From Chloroflexota bacterium (GTDB lineage: Bacteria > Chloroflexota > Anaerolineae > Promineifilales > Promineifilaceae), in NCBI GenBank assembly GCA_014584575.1, contig JACTMP010000075.1:1-64000 (forward strand): a DNA stretch of 64,000 bases. The letters are read 5' to 3'. Every line of letters begins with the position of its first letter. The first letter of the stretch is position 1. Below, piece by piece: positions 34,599 through 43,602 of this stretch. Position numbers and translations under genes: made by a program. The notes under the pieces were generated by a model, which did not search any database, was not told the DNA's origin, and saw nothing but the letters and a program-made list of their open reading frames with translations.

Positions 34599-35666
34599 TC
34601 ATGGATTGGGGTTAAAGACCGTCACCTGGTATGTGAAACTCTGGGGTGTTCCGTCAATGATCACATTCTGAATGGTGACGACAAAGATAATGTCGTTGCC
34701 CGGCGGTTGTGGTATGGATTCGTTTGGCTCCCAGACCAGGGTGTTTTCACCAAAACCGTTCATTACCGGGCTGACGGTGACGCCGATGGATTGCCCATTG
34801 CGCGTCATGGTTACGGCCGCATTGTTAAAGTTGGCGCCAGCATAGGCAAATGACCAGCGTGGATAGAGTACCTGGTAAGGGACGTAGCCTGGGGGCGGCC
34901 AGGCCACATAGGCTTCGCGGGTGGCCGGGCGCGGCCCCCACATGTGGTCGTGGTCGAATACCCACAAGGCCTGGGCCGCCGGATAGCCGGATTGGGGCGG
35001 AATGTCGCCGCTGCCCATGAAGTGGGTTTGTGGGTACAAAATCCAGCGGCGATGGCCGACAAAGTAATTGCCGCTGCCGGGGTCCTGCACATAGCCGCTA
35101 ATAGCGGCGGGGCCAAAGATGCCCAGGTAAAGGTTAGAACTACCGGCGCCGCTGGCGCCATCGGCCGTATAACAGGTCCAACTGGCGGGTGGGGTATGGC
35201 TCAGGGCGCGGTTGACGCTCATCATCAGGGCGGCTGCCTGTGCTTTGCTGTTATAGGTGTCGTCAAAACCAATGACGGCGGGGATGCCGGCCATAGCCCG
35301 GAAGTAGTTGATGCGGCGCAGCACTGCTTCACGGAAGGCCGGTGTCGTCGCGCCGGGAGTGCAATTGCCGTTGTCACCCGTCCAACCGGGGGGCACCCCT
35401 TCTGAGGCCAGGTACTCTGTCAGATAATGTTGCTGCACGGCCGTGCGATCTTGCGTATTGACCCAGGGCAGCGGCGACGGGGGGCTGGTCACAAGAGGCA
35501 AATAGGCCAGGTAGCCAGAATTAATGGCGACCTGAGTTTCTTCTCTTTCCGGGAAAACAGGCGGTGGCCCCGGCGCGTCCTCCACCGCCAGACTTGCCAT
35601 GCCCCGCCCCAATAGCCAAAACAGGGCCAGGAACAAGAATAGATGAAGCCGTTTTTGTCTAAGCAT
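34599..35666 (-). CDS. Secreted CAP-domain (SCP/PR1-like) protein
   Basis: 355 residues with an N-terminal signal peptide (LHLFLFLALFWLLGRGMA) and a CAP (SCP/TAPS) domain: AVLRRINYFRAMAGIP, NSKAQAAALMMSVNRALSHTPPASWTCY, and NYFVGHRRWILYP with HDHMWGPRP. The C-terminus has an Ig-like extension (NFNNAAVTMTRNGQSIGVTV). CAP proteins are secreted, often metal-binding. It is encoded inside the ABC-importer operon between permease and binding protein, which is unusual, so it may be an inserted gene carried along with the operon. Confidence 0.85.
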   Translation of the reverse strand: MLRQKRLHLFLFLALFWLLGRGMASLAVEDAPGPPPVFPEREETQVAINSGYLAYLPLVTSPPSPLPWVNTQDRTAVQQHYLTEYLASEGVPPGWTGDNGNCTPGATTPAFREAVLRRINYFRAMAGIPAVIGFDDTYNSKAQAAALMMSVNRALSHTPPASWTCYTADGASGAGSSNLYLGIFGPAAISGYVQDPGSGNYFVGHRRWILYPQTHFMGSGDIPPQSGYPAAQALWVFDHDHMWGPRPATREAYVAWPPPGYVPYQVLYPRWSFAYAGANFNNAAVTMTRNGQSIGVTVSPVMNGFGENTLVWEPNESIPQPPGNDIIFVVTIQNVIIDGTPQSFTYQVTVFNPNP

Positions 35667-35691
35667 AATTCTTCCTGTTTGATTCCGAATT

Positions 35692-35741
35692 CTGATTACC
35701 GATTACCGATTACCGAATACCGTTTACTGATTACCGATTAC
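35692..35741. repeat. Heptamer tandem repeat GATTACC
   Basis: ctgattaccgattaccgattaccgaatac and gattaccgattac units. The TAA stop of the permease gene (35738-35740) is encoded in it. Confidence 0.85.
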
Positions 35742-36589
35742 CCCTCTTCCCCCCGCACCGACGGATGCCAGGGAATGGCAAACCGTTCCACGGTGAGGAC
35801 GATGAGATAGAGCGAAATACCGACAATGCAGGCCAGAATGATGGCCGCCCAGGCGTTGGCGAAGCGGAATTGGGCGGCCTCTTGTGTGATGTAGACACCC
35901 AATGCCGACCGATTGCCGCCGAAGTATTCGCTGACAATGGCCCCAATCATGCTCAGGGCGGCCGCTACCTTGAGGGCGTTAAAAATGTAGGGCAGGGCAT
36001 TGGGTACTCGCAGCCGGAACAGCACGTCAAACTCGCTGGCGGCGTAAGAGGCCATCAGTTCCAGGGCATTGGCGTTTACCAGCGTCAGGCCGCGCACCGT
36101 GTTGATCATCACCGGAAAAAAGACGATGACGGCCACTATCGCCATCTTGGAGACGGGATTGTCCACGCCAAACCAGTTGTTGAGGATGGGGGCAAAGGCC
36201 AGGATGGGCACCGAGTTGGCGGCGATGGCAAAGGGCATGAGCGCTTCGGTGGCAATCGTCCAGCGGGCGGTGGCCAGGGCCACCAGGATGCCCAGGCTGC
36301 AACCAATGGCAAAACCGCCCAGCGCTTCTTTGGTGGTGAACCAGCCCAACTGGATGAGCTGCCGCCAGTTGCCGCTCAGGGAGTTGTAGATCGAGGAAGG
36401 CGCGGGCAGCAAAAATTCCTGGATGCTGAAAAGGCGCACAAAAAGTTCCCAGGCGGCGATGGCGACAATGAAGATGATGAGGGACGGCAGGTAATAGCTG
36501 AACCAGCTTTGTTTGCGCGCCGGGATGACGGCATCAACGCCGGCGGCCACGTCGCTAAATCCGGTCTGATCCGTGGTCTGCCCGGCCAT
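35738..36589 (-). CDS. ABC transporter permease (NMT1/ThiX-like)
   Basis: 283 residues, BPD_transp_1 type, with about six membrane helices. The EAA loop is GVYITQEAAQFRFANAWAAI-like at the end and ASYAASEFDVLFRLRVPNALPYIFNALKVAAALSMIGAIVSEYFGGN, with the classic 'EAA---G' region near residue 180. ATG 36589 overlaps the ATPase stop by one base (TAATG), indicating translational coupling. It would form a heterodimer with the permease encoded at 37438. The stop is supplied by a heptamer repeat. Confidence 0.9.
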   Translation of the reverse strand: MAGQTTDQTGFSDVAAGVDAVIPARKQSWFSYYLPSLIIFIVAIAAWELFVRLFSIQEFLLPAPSSIYNSLSGNWRQLIQLGWFTTKEALGGFAIGCSLGILVALATARWTIATEALMPFAIAANSVPILAFAPILNNWFGVDNPVSKMAIVAVIVFFPVMINTVRGLTLVNANALELMASYAASEFDVLFRLRVPNALPYIFNALKVAAALSMIGAIVSEYFGGNRSALGVYITQEAAQFRFANAWAAIILACIVGISLYLIVLTVERFAIPWHPSVRGEEG

Positions 36590-37368
36590 TATAAACCTGC
36601 CTCGGCCTGGCGCAGCGACTCACGCACCTGGTTGACCAGTTCAAAGTAGCGTGTCATTTCGCGGGTATTCACGTCGCGGTGGCGGGGCAAATCTATTTCG
36701 ATGATCTCGGTGATGCGCCCCGGCCGTACCGACATGATAACGACTCTGGTGGAGAGGAAAACGGCTTCGGCGATGCTGTGGGTGATGAACACGGCCGTTT
36801 TGTTCGTCTGCTCCCAAATCTGGTGCAATTCCTGGTTCATGCGCTCGCGGGTCATCTCGTCCAGCGCGCCAAAGGGTTCGTCCATCAGCAACAACTGCGG
36901 CCGCATGACCAGGGCGCGGGCGATGGCCACCCGCTGCTGCATCCCGCCGGATAACTGCCAGGGGTGGTGGTTTTCAAAGCCGGTTAACTCGACTAAGGCC
37001 AGCATTTCGGCGGCGCGGCTTTCGCGTTCGGCCTTGGGGAGTTTTTTCAGTTCCAGCGGCAGTTGCACATTTTTGCTGACGGTGCGCCATTCATACAGGG
37101 TGGCGGCCTGGAACACCATGCCGTAATCCTGATCCAGCCGCGCCTGGTGGGCCGGTTTGCCATTCACCAGCACCGCGCCGGTGGACGGGGCGGTCAGGTC
37201 GCCGATGAGCCGCAGCAGGGTAGATTTGCCGCAGCCGGATGGCCCGATGATGGAGACAAATTCGCCGGGCTGGATGTCCAGGCTGATCTCTTTGAGGGCA
37301 AGCACCTGGTTGGCCTGGCCGGGATTGAACAGTTTGCTGACGTTTTGGATGGAGACGGTGGGGGGCAT
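36589..37368 (-). CDS. ABC transporter ATP-binding protein
   Basis: Around 259 residues, SsuB/TauB/ThiZ type. Walker A IIGPSGCGKSTLLRLIG (residue about 48), Q-loop, signature LSGGMQQRVAIARALV and Walker B PQLLLMDEPFGALDE, then H-loop VFITHSIAEAVFLSTRVVIM. The start at 37368 (MPPTVSIQ) is chosen because the frame upstream (KIGDWRLTESLISNLLISQSP) is translated heptamer repeat. Drives uptake together with the two permeases. Confidence 0.95.
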   Translation of the reverse strand: MPPTVSIQNVSKLFNPGQANQVLALKEISLDIQPGEFVSIIGPSGCGKSTLLRLIGDLTAPSTGAVLVNGKPAHQARLDQDYGMVFQAATLYEWRTVSKNVQLPLELKKLPKAERESRAAEMLALVELTGFENHHPWQLSGGMQQRVAIARALVMRPQLLLMDEPFGALDEMTRERMNQELHQIWEQTNKTAVFITHSIAEAVFLSTRVVIMSVRPGRITEIIEIDLPRHRDVNTREMTRYFELVNQVRESLRQAEAGL

Positions 37369-37371
37369 AGG

Positions 37372-37440
37372 TGATTGGGAGATTAGGAGATTGGAGATTA
37401 GAGATTCCGTCAATCTCCAATCTCCGATCTTCAATCTCTA
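37372..37440. repeat. Heptamer tandem repeat GGAGATT, inverted arms
   Basis: gggagattaggagattggagattagagattc (37377-37407) faces caatctccaatctccgatcttcaatctcta (37411-37440). The TAG stop of the permease gene (37438-37440) is its last unit. Confidence 0.85.
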
Positions 37441-38370
37441 TTCAGGTCTTCTCCGGTGGCGCAAGACGATATATTCCACAAGGGATACCAGTAAATAAAA
37501 GAAGATGCCGACGAAGGCGGTGATGAGGATGGTGGCCCAGAGGCGTTCGGGGCCGGAGATGTAGTAGGAGTTGAAGTTGAGAATGGCCCCGCCCAGGCCG
37601 TCGCGGATGCCGGAGGGCAGTTCGCCGATGATGGCGCCGACGACACTGGCGGTGGCGGAGATTTTGAGGGCGGTGAAGATGAGGGGCAGGGCGGCGGGGA
37701 AGCGCAGTTTCCACATCATTGTCCAGGTGGAGGCGGCGTAAGAGTGCATGAGTTCTACGGCCGTGCCCTCCACCGACCTTAACCCTCTTAACGTGTTGAT
37801 TGTCACCGGGAAAAAGGTGAGATAGGCAGCAATGACAGCCACGCTCAACCAGCCCGCCTTAAGCCAGATGATGACCATGGGGGCAATCGCCAGGATGGGC
37901 ACCGTTTGCGAAGCGACCACGTAGGGCATGAGGCCCCGTTCCAGCATGTGGGAATGGGCAAAAATGGCCCCCAGAGCAAAACCGAGCAGCCCGCCAATGG
38001 CAAAACCGAGAAATGCCTCGCGGAAGGTGAACACGGCCGCGCTCGCCAACACCTGAATGAGCGGTGGCCCATTGCGCCGCGATTCCCGGCCGAACGCTTC
38101 AAAAATTGTCCACAGGTGGGGCAGGTTGAGGTCAGAGGCGATTTTGAAGCGGAACGGGGGATTGTGTTCGATGCCAAACGGGTTGTTAGCCGGCCGCCAG
38201 GGGTCGCCGCCGACGAATTTCAGCCCCTCCCAGGCCAGCGCCAGCAGCAGCAGCAAAATGATGAGGGAGATGGTCTGGCGGGCAAACCGGGAACGACCGT
38301 GCCACCAGCGCGAGAAGCGGCCTTGTTTTTCGGTTATCAGCGGCGCGGGCAAGGTTAACGTTTCAGACAT
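37438..38370 (-). CDS. ABC transporter permease, first gene of the importer operon
   Basis: 310 residues, about six membrane helices; the central segment ALGAIFAHSHMLERGLMPYVVASQTVPILAIAPMV and the EAA-type region GTAVELMHSYAASTWTMMWKLRFPAALPLIFTALKISATASVVGAIIGELPSG match the SsuC/TauC/ThiX family. First gene of the minus-strand operon permease-ATPase-permease-CAP-SBP. The long N-terminal tail (residues 1-70) is hydrophilic and carries HGRSRFARQTISL. The promoter should be upstream of 38370, but no riboswitch-like structure was recognised. Confidence 0.9.
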   Translation of the reverse strand: MSETLTLPAPLITEKQGRFSRWWHGRSRFARQTISLIILLLLLALAWEGLKFVGGDPWRPANNPFGIEHNPPFRFKIASDLNLPHLWTIFEAFGRESRRNGPPLIQVLASAAVFTFREAFLGFAIGGLLGFALGAIFAHSHMLERGLMPYVVASQTVPILAIAPMVIIWLKAGWLSVAVIAAYLTFFPVTINTLRGLRSVEGTAVELMHSYAASTWTMMWKLRFPAALPLIFTALKISATASVVGAIIGELPSGIRDGLGGAILNFNSYYISGPERLWATILITAFVGIFFYLLVSLVEYIVLRHRRRPE

Positions 38371-38728
38371 ACGCCCGGTATTTTAGGAGATGTTTGGAGC
38401 GTGTCAAACTGCTCGTGTTAAGAACAACGGTGCTACAATACCTCTCGTTGGCAATTTTTGAGGAGGACAGGCAATGGATGACAATAAAGCAATGGTTCAG
38501 CTTCGCTTTGAGGGGCGCCAGTTACCTGCAATGGCCGCAGGCAGAACAGGAAAAATTACCATCGAGAAGTGAGAAGGAGTGAATACGGCCGTCGCCTGGA
38601 AATGGTCGAAGCCGGCCTTCGTGTGGCGGAACGTTTCGTCACTCGTGCCAGGATCTTCTTTTTTAGCAGCAATTTTTATTCCAAACCCCACCTGGGGAAT
38701 ATGACAATTTGACATAAGAGCATATGAT
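38371..38728. other. 358-bp intergenic region with a possible small ORF
   Basis: Contains the operon promoter (minus) and IMPase promoter (plus). A possible 32-residue plus-strand ORF (38474-38572, MDDNKAMVQLRFEGRQLPAM) and, in another frame at 38581-38705, YGRRLEMVEAGLRVAERFVT-like sequence around an octamer look like gene debris; neither is supported by a family match. Confidence 0.4.
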
Positions 38729-39511
38729 ATGAATTTGAATTTTGTTTTAGACACGGCCGTACCCATTGCCAGAGAAGCAGGCGCCCTCCTGCGTGAAGGG
38801 TATGGTCGGGAAAAAGAGATTGCCGTCAAGGGCACGGCCGTAGATTGGGTGACGCAGTTTGACCAGCAGGCGGAGACGTTGATCGTCTCCCGGCTGCGAG
38901 CCGCTTTCCCCGACCATACGCTGGTGGGGGAAGAAGGGGGCACAACGGCGGGCAGCAGCGCGTACACCTGGCACATTGATCCATTGGACGGCACCACCAA
39001 CTTTGCGCATGGGTTCCCGGTGTTTTGTGTGTCGCTGGCGCTGGTGGAGGGGACACGGCCGTTGCTCGGCGTCATTTATGATCCACTGCGGGAGGAGTGT
39101 TTCACGGCCGTAGCCGGGCAGGGGGCGTGGCTGAATGGGCGGCGGCTGCACGTCAGCCAGGCGGACAGCCTCATCCGAAGTTTGTTGGCGACCGGCTTCC
39201 CCTATGACCGGCACACGGCCGAACATGATAATGTGGCCCAGATGGCCCGTTTTCTCAAGAAGGCGCATGGCATCCGCCGCGCCGGGGCGGCGGCGCTGGA
39301 CATGGCCTACGTGGCCGCCGGGCGGCTGGATGGCTATTGGGAATTTAAGCTGAAAAGTTATGACGTGGCCGCGGGCGTCTTGTTGGTGCAGGAAGCGGGC
39401 GGGCAGGTGACGGATATGGACGGCCGTGCCGTGCAAATTGCCCCGGAGATGGCGTTAGTAGCCAGCAACGGCCGTATTCACGCAGCCATGTTAGCAGTGC
39501 TGGCCGATTAA
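38729..39511 (+). CDS. Inositol monophosphatase family protein
   Basis: 260 residues, Mg-dependent phosphatase of the IMPase/SuhB family, acting on inositol or similar monophosphates. Metal-site motifs: VGEEGG (Glu), IDPLDGTTNFAHGFPVFCVSLAL and the C-terminal KSYDVAAGVLLVQEAGG, where the usual WD of W-D-x-A-A-G is YD. Start ATG 38729 has no obvious SD but sits after an AT-rich leader. Five octamers within the gene encode the TAV and NGR tripeptides typical of the octamer. Single gene. Confidence 0.93.
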   Translation: MNLNFVLDTAVPIAREAGALLREGYGREKEIAVKGTAVDWVTQFDQQAETLIVSRLRAAFPDHTLVGEEGGTTAGSSAYTWHIDPLDGTTNFAHGFPVFCVSLALVEGTRPLLGVIYDPLREECFTAVAGQGAWLNGRRLHVSQADSLIRSLLATGFPYDRHTAEHDNVAQMARFLKKAHGIRRAGAAALDMAYVAAGRLDGYWEFKLKSYDVAAGVLLVQEAGGQVTDMDGRAVQIAPEMALVASNGRIHAAMLAVLAD

Positions 39512-39662
39512 CAGGCGACCTGACAGATACGCCACCGGTTCAACACGGCCGTACCGCTTTCGACCAAATGAGCTATAATCAGCAGGTCGAAGCGGAGTTC
39601 GCATCCTCAGGTGTGAAACGGTGAGCATCTGGGATGCTCGCAAAAGTATTCAAAAGGTCACA

Positions 39663-41534
39663 ATGGCTTACGCTCCACCCGAAAATATCCAGGAAATCCT
39701 AAAAAAACTGCCCGCCAAACCGGGCGTTTATATCCACAAAGACAAATACGGCACGATCATTTACGTGGGCAAGGCTATCAACCTGCGCAGCCGCGTTCGT
39801 TCCTACTTCCACGAAAATGTAGACTCCATCAAAACGTCCCGCCTGCGCCGCGAAATTGCCGACCTGGAAATCATCACCACCGAAACCGAACTAGAGGCGC
39901 TGCTGCTGGAAAACACCCTCATCAAAAAACACAAACCCAAGTACAACATCCGCCTGAAGGATGACAAACGGTACCCTTACATCAAAGTGCATTGGCAGGA
40001 TGATTTCCCCAAAGTGACCGTCACCCGGCGCATGGAGCGGGACGGGGGGCGCTACTTTGGCCCTTACACCTCCGTCTGGGCCGTACACCAAACGCTGGAC
40101 ATGCTGCGCAAAATCTTTCCGTATCTGACGTGTGACCGCATCATCAACGGCCGTGACGAACGCGCCTGCCTCTACTTTGACATCAAGTTGTGCAACGGCC
40201 CCTGCATCGGTGCGGTGAACCGGGAACAGTACCGGGCCATGATTCAAGACCTGATGGATTTCCTGAATGGCAAATCGGAACACATCGCCCAAGAAATAGA
40301 ACAAAAGATGGCGCAGGCGGCCGAAAATTTGCAATTTGAGAAAGCGGCGGAGTATCGGGATCAGTTAACGGCCGTGACCAAAGTCACCGCCAAACAAAAA
40401 GTCATCTCCGCCGCCAACGCCGACCAGGACGTCATCGCCTTCGCCCGCGACCAGGGCGACGCCTGCGTCCAGGTCTTTTTCATTCGCTACGGCAAGCTGA
40501 TCGGCCGGGAATACTTCATGCTAGACAACGCCGAAGGCGAAAGCGACGAAACCATCCTCAGCGACTTCCTCACCCGCTTCTACGACGAAGCCGCCCATAT
40601 CCCCAAAGAGGTTCTGCTGCCCAGCGAAGTCTCCGAAGCCCTGGTCATTGAAGAGTGGCTGCGCCAGAAACGCAGCACCAAAGTCACCATCACCGTGCCC
40701 CAAAAAGGCAAGAAAAAAGAACTGGTGCAAATGGCGGCCACCAACGCCCAGGACACCCTGAACACCATTCGCCAGCAGTGGGAAGCCGACCGCTCCAAAC
40801 ACGTGCAGGCCATGGCCGAACTGCAAGAGGCGTTGAATTTGCCCACCCCGCCCGCCCGCATCGAATGTTACGACATCAGCCACACGCAGGGTACCAATAC
40901 CGTCGCCTCCATGGTCGTCTTTGTGCAAGGCGCGCCCAAAAAGAGCGACTACCGCCGCTTCAACATCCGCACCGTCACCAATGATGACTTTGGCGCCATG
41001 AAGGAGACGCTTACCCGCCGTTTCCAGCGTTACCAGGAGTCGCTGGACGGCGAACTGCACGACGCCAGCCAGATCGGCAAACAAAAAGATACCGCCTGGG
41101 CCATCTTGCCAGACCTGCTGATCGTAGACGGTGGCAAAGGGCAACTGAGTATGGCCGTGGATGTGCTGCGCGCATTTGGGCTGGAAGGGGAAGTGCCGCT
41201 GGCCGGCCTGGCCAAACAAGAGGAAGAGTTATTTGTGCCCGGCAATCCCCGCTCCATTCTGCTGGATCGGCGCTCGCAAGGCTTATATCTGGTACAGCGG
41301 GTGCGGGACGAAGCGCACCGTTTTGCCAACGAGGGGCACCGCAAGCAGCGGTCAAAAGTGGGCACGGCTTCCATTTTGGACAGCATCCCCGGCGTCGGCC
41401 CCAAGCGGCGCAAACTGCTGCTGGACCGGTTTGGCTCATTAGATGGCATTCGCCAGGCCACCGTGGAAGAGATCGCCACCGTGCCCGGCATCCCCATTGA
41501 AGTAGCCGAAGCGGTGAAGGCGCATATGGACTAG
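39663..41534 (+). CDS. uvrC: UvrABC excinuclease subunit C
   Basis: 623-residue dual-incision nuclease of nucleotide excision repair. N-terminal GIY-YIG domain (KPGVYIHKDKYGTIIYVGKAINLRSRVRSYF, residues 17-50) makes the 3' cut; UVR motif NLQFEKAAEYRDQL (about 225-240) binds UvrB; the RNase H-like domain with IECYDISHTQGTNTVASMVVF (about 400) makes the 5' cut; the C-terminal helix-hairpin-helix is ILDSIPGVGPKRRKLLLDRFGSL. ATG 39663 is preferred to GTG 39621. The small DUF3267 gene follows 3 bp after the stop. Confidence 0.97.
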   Translation: MAYAPPENIQEILKKLPAKPGVYIHKDKYGTIIYVGKAINLRSRVRSYFHENVDSIKTSRLRREIADLEIITTETELEALLLENTLIKKHKPKYNIRLKDDKRYPYIKVHWQDDFPKVTVTRRMERDGGRYFGPYTSVWAVHQTLDMLRKIFPYLTCDRIINGRDERACLYFDIKLCNGPCIGAVNREQYRAMIQDLMDFLNGKSEHIAQEIEQKMAQAAENLQFEKAAEYRDQLTAVTKVTAKQKVISAANADQDVIAFARDQGDACVQVFFIRYGKLIGREYFMLDNAEGESDETILSDFLTRFYDEAAHIPKEVLLPSEVSEALVIEEWLRQKRSTKVTITVPQKGKKKELVQMAATNAQDTLNTIRQQWEADRSKHVQAMAELQEALNLPTPPARIECYDISHTQGTNTVASMVVFVQGAPKKSDYRRFNIRTVTNDDFGAMKETLTRRFQRYQESLDGELHDASQIGKQKDTAWAILPDLLIVDGGKGQLSMAVDVLRAFGLEGEVPLAGLAKQEEELFVPGNPRSILLDRRSQGLYLVQRVRDEAHRFANEGHRKQRSKVGTASILDSIPGVGPKRRKLLLDRFGSLDGIRQATVEEIATVPGIPIEVAEAVKAHMD

Positions 41535-41537
41535 AAG

Positions 41538-42125
41538 ATGCAGGCGACACAACAATTACCCGCCGGTTATCAAGAGCAATCCAGCCTGGACGCATCCCGT
41601 GATAAAAAAACGATGGTGATTTTGAATCTGGCAGGGGCGCTGCTGCTATTTCCTTTTGGCTGGCTCTTTTTGTATCTGTTTGCCCTCATCCGGCCGGATT
41701 TGAGCGCCTATAGCCTGGAGATAAGCGGGCTGGGCGGTTTGTTTTTTATGGGAGGGCTGTTGCTTGCTGTTGTAGGCGTCGTTCTTTTACACGAGCTGGT
41801 ACATGGTCTTTTTATCTGGTGGTACACCGGCAGCCGGTTCCATTTTGGCGTGGGCGCTGGTTATGCTTACGCCGCCGCGCCGGACTGGTATTTACCGCGC
41901 CGGCAGCATATGGTGATTGCCCTGGCGCCGCTGCTGCTGATTTCGCTGGTTGGCCTGTTACTGGTGACGTTTTTGCCAACGGCCGTATTCCCCTACCTCT
42001 TTGTCGCGCTGGTACTTAATGCTGCCGGTTCTGTGGGTGATCTGGCTATGGTCGGTTGGCTGTTGTTTAAGCCAGCGCATACCCTGGTGCGGGACACCGG
42101 CCCGGCCATCTTTATCTATTACTAA
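41538..42125 (+). CDS. DUF3267 membrane metalloprotease-like protein
   Basis: 195 residues. It carries the HELVHGLFIWWYTGSR motif (H-E-x-x-H zinc motif, about residues 81-90), four or five membrane segments (about 33-53, 61-80, 123-150, 155-175) and the pattern of DUF3267, putative integral membrane Zn proteases with unknown substrates. Starts 3 bp after the uvrC stop, so the two genes are probably cotranscribed, and is followed closely by a hydrolase gene. Confidence 0.85.
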   Translation: MQATQQLPAGYQEQSSLDASRDKKTMVILNLAGALLLFPFGWLFLYLFALIRPDLSAYSLEISGLGGLFFMGGLLLAVVGVVLLHELVHGLFIWWYTGSRFHFGVGAGYAYAAAPDWYLPRRQHMVIALAPLLLISLVGLLLVTFLPTAVFPYLFVALVLNAAGSVGDLAMVGWLLFKPAHTLVRDTGPAIFIYY

Positions 42126-42135
42126 TACCGAGGTG

Positions 42136-43098
42136 ATGATGAAAAGAGTTGTGAAATGGATCACTGTGAGTTTGGTTGCGCTCCTGACGTTGCTGCTGGT
42201 GGGCAGTTTCATCAACCACACCATACGTTCGGCGCAAGAAGAAACGCTTTATCCGCCGCCAGGCCAAATGGTCGCCGTCGGGGATCATAAGCTGCACGTC
42301 TACAGCGAAGGGGAGAGGTCAGTGGCGGAGCCATTGACGCTGGTTTTTCTGTCGGGCAGCGGCACCAGCGCGCCCACGCTGGATTTTAAGGCGCTCTACG
42401 GCCGTCTCTCTGACGAGTATCGCATTGCCGTTGTGGAGCGGGCCGGTTATGGCTGGAGCGAGATAGGCGACACCCCCCGCGACATTGACACCGTCCTGGC
42501 CGAAACGCGCCTGGCGCTGCAACTGGCGGGGGAAAGCCCGCCCTACGTTTTGTTTCCGCACTCGATGGCCGGGTTGGAGGCGCTTTATTGGGCCAACCGG
42601 TACCCTGAGGAGGTGGTGGCCATTGTGGGGCTAGACCCGGCCTTGCCGCAGACCTATGAAGTGATGCCACCGCCGCCCCAATTGATGCTTTCCACCATCA
42701 CGTTTGCGGCTCGCACGGGGGTGATTCGGTCAGGCGCGTCTGTGTGCCACGAGTTTGCCGCTGTCAGCGAGGGGCACTTAACGGCCGAAGAAACGGATGT
42801 TTTCTGTTCCCTCTTTTACCGGCGCACCCTGACGCCCAACATGCTGGCCGAAATAAAGGCCACAGACAATCCACAACTGGTAGCCGCCACCGGCATTCCC
42901 GACGTCCCTATCTTATTTTTTGTCTCTAATGCCTCAGACCTGCCGCTGGCTAACTGGCCTGACATTTTGATCGCTTACGCAGAGGCCGCCGGAGGAGAAT
43001 CTCTGGCTCTGGATGTGCCCCATTACCTGCACAACTATGCCCCCGATGTGATAGCCGCCGAGAGCCGGGCATTTATCAAGCAGGTGGTTGGTGAGTGA
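42136..43098 (+). CDS. Membrane-anchored alpha/beta hydrolase
   Basis: 320 residues. An N-terminal signal anchor (residues 6-24, VVKWITVSLVALLTLLLVG) suggests an extracytoplasmic or membrane-bound enzyme. The nucleophile elbow reads VLFPHSMAGLEALYWA (Ser at about 147; the usual G-x-S-x-G has Pro-His-Ser-Met-Ala) and the catalytic His is likely HYLHNYAPD near the C-terminus. Substrate unknown. Both ATG 42136 and 42139 are possible (CGAGGTG upstream). Third gene of the uvrC cluster. Confidence 0.85.
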   Translation: MMKRVVKWITVSLVALLTLLLVGSFINHTIRSAQEETLYPPPGQMVAVGDHKLHVYSEGERSVAEPLTLVFLSGSGTSAPTLDFKALYGRLSDEYRIAVVERAGYGWSEIGDTPRDIDTVLAETRLALQLAGESPPYVLFPHSMAGLEALYWANRYPEEVVAIVGLDPALPQTYEVMPPPPQLMLSTITFAARTGVIRSGASVCHEFAAVSEGHLTAEETDVFCSLFYRRTLTPNMLAEIKATDNPQLVAATGIPDVPILFFVSNASDLPLANWPDILIAYAEAAGGESLALDVPHYLHNYAPDVIAAESRAFIKQVVGE

Positions 43099-43103
43099 AC
43101 GGG

Positions 43104-43227
43104 TACGGTAATCGGTAATCGGTGATCGGTAATCCGTAATCCGTTGTCCGATTTCGGGCATCGGGCTTCGGACTTCGGACTTCGGTTCACCTGCTCACCC
43201 CCTCACCTGCTCACCTGCTCACCCCCG
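43104..43227. repeat. Composite of several tandem-repeat families
   Basis: In a row: acggtaatcggtaatcggtgatcggtaatcc (GATTACC type), catcgggcttcggacttcggacttcgg (CGGACTT type, 7 bp) and ctcacctgctcacctgctcaccc (8-bp period). The TGA stop of the PII-like gene (43219-43221) lies in the last block. Confidence 0.85.
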
Positions 43228-43596
43228 CCGCTCCTGCGCCCGCTTTTGGCCGCCGTGCAGGCCTCTGGCTTTGGAAACCGGCAGCACAAACAACACGCCA
43301 TTGTCGGCATTTTCCAGGCTGCCGAGGGTTTGTTCCGTTATTTCGATGAGCTTATCGGCCATTTCCTCGCTGTCTACAACGGTAAATATCGTGCGGTGGC
43401 GGTGTTCGGTGCGGCGGAAAAAGTCGGCGAGCGAGGGCATGGTGGGTATGTTTTCCCGTATGCCCGCTTTGCGGGCGCGGCCCAGGCCGGTGCTTTCCAA
43501 AATGGTGACGCCGCCCACGCCCAACGCTTCCCAGGCATCCAGCACCGGGGTGCAGTCATCCAGATCATTGAGAACAAGCAAAACCATGTAATACAT
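43219..43596 (-). CDS. PII-like signal protein
   Basis: About 125 residues: MYYMVLLVLNDLDDCTPVLDAWEALGVGGVTILESTGLGR, then FTVVDSEEMADKLIEITEQTLG. The ferredoxin-like fold of small PII/PII-like proteins is suggested by the beta-alpha-beta layout (LVLND, GVTILESTGLG, T-loop-like HRHRTIFTVV). It follows the CPA2 antiporter by 6 bp, and PII-like proteins next to transporters (as with SbtB, or P-II domains by antiporters) regulate them through nucleotides. Start ATG 43596 or TTG 43602 is undecided (AAAGGAG upstream). The name is a structural inference. Confidence 0.6.
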   Translation of the reverse strand: MYYMVLLVLNDLDDCTPVLDAWEALGVGGVTILESTGLGRARKAGIRENIPTMPSLADFFRRTEHRHRTIFTVVDSEEMADKLIEITEQTLGSLENADNGVLFVLPVSKARGLHGGQKRAQERRG

Positions 43597-43602
43597 TGTC
43601 AA

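Noticed and set aside
35765-36649. Plus-strand frame across the ABC permease
   Set aside because: Gly/Asp/Arg-rich shadow of the permease frame.
38371-38728. TPP or FMN riboswitch before the ABC importer
   Set aside because: No THI-box or RFN-like conserved blocks could be read in the leader.
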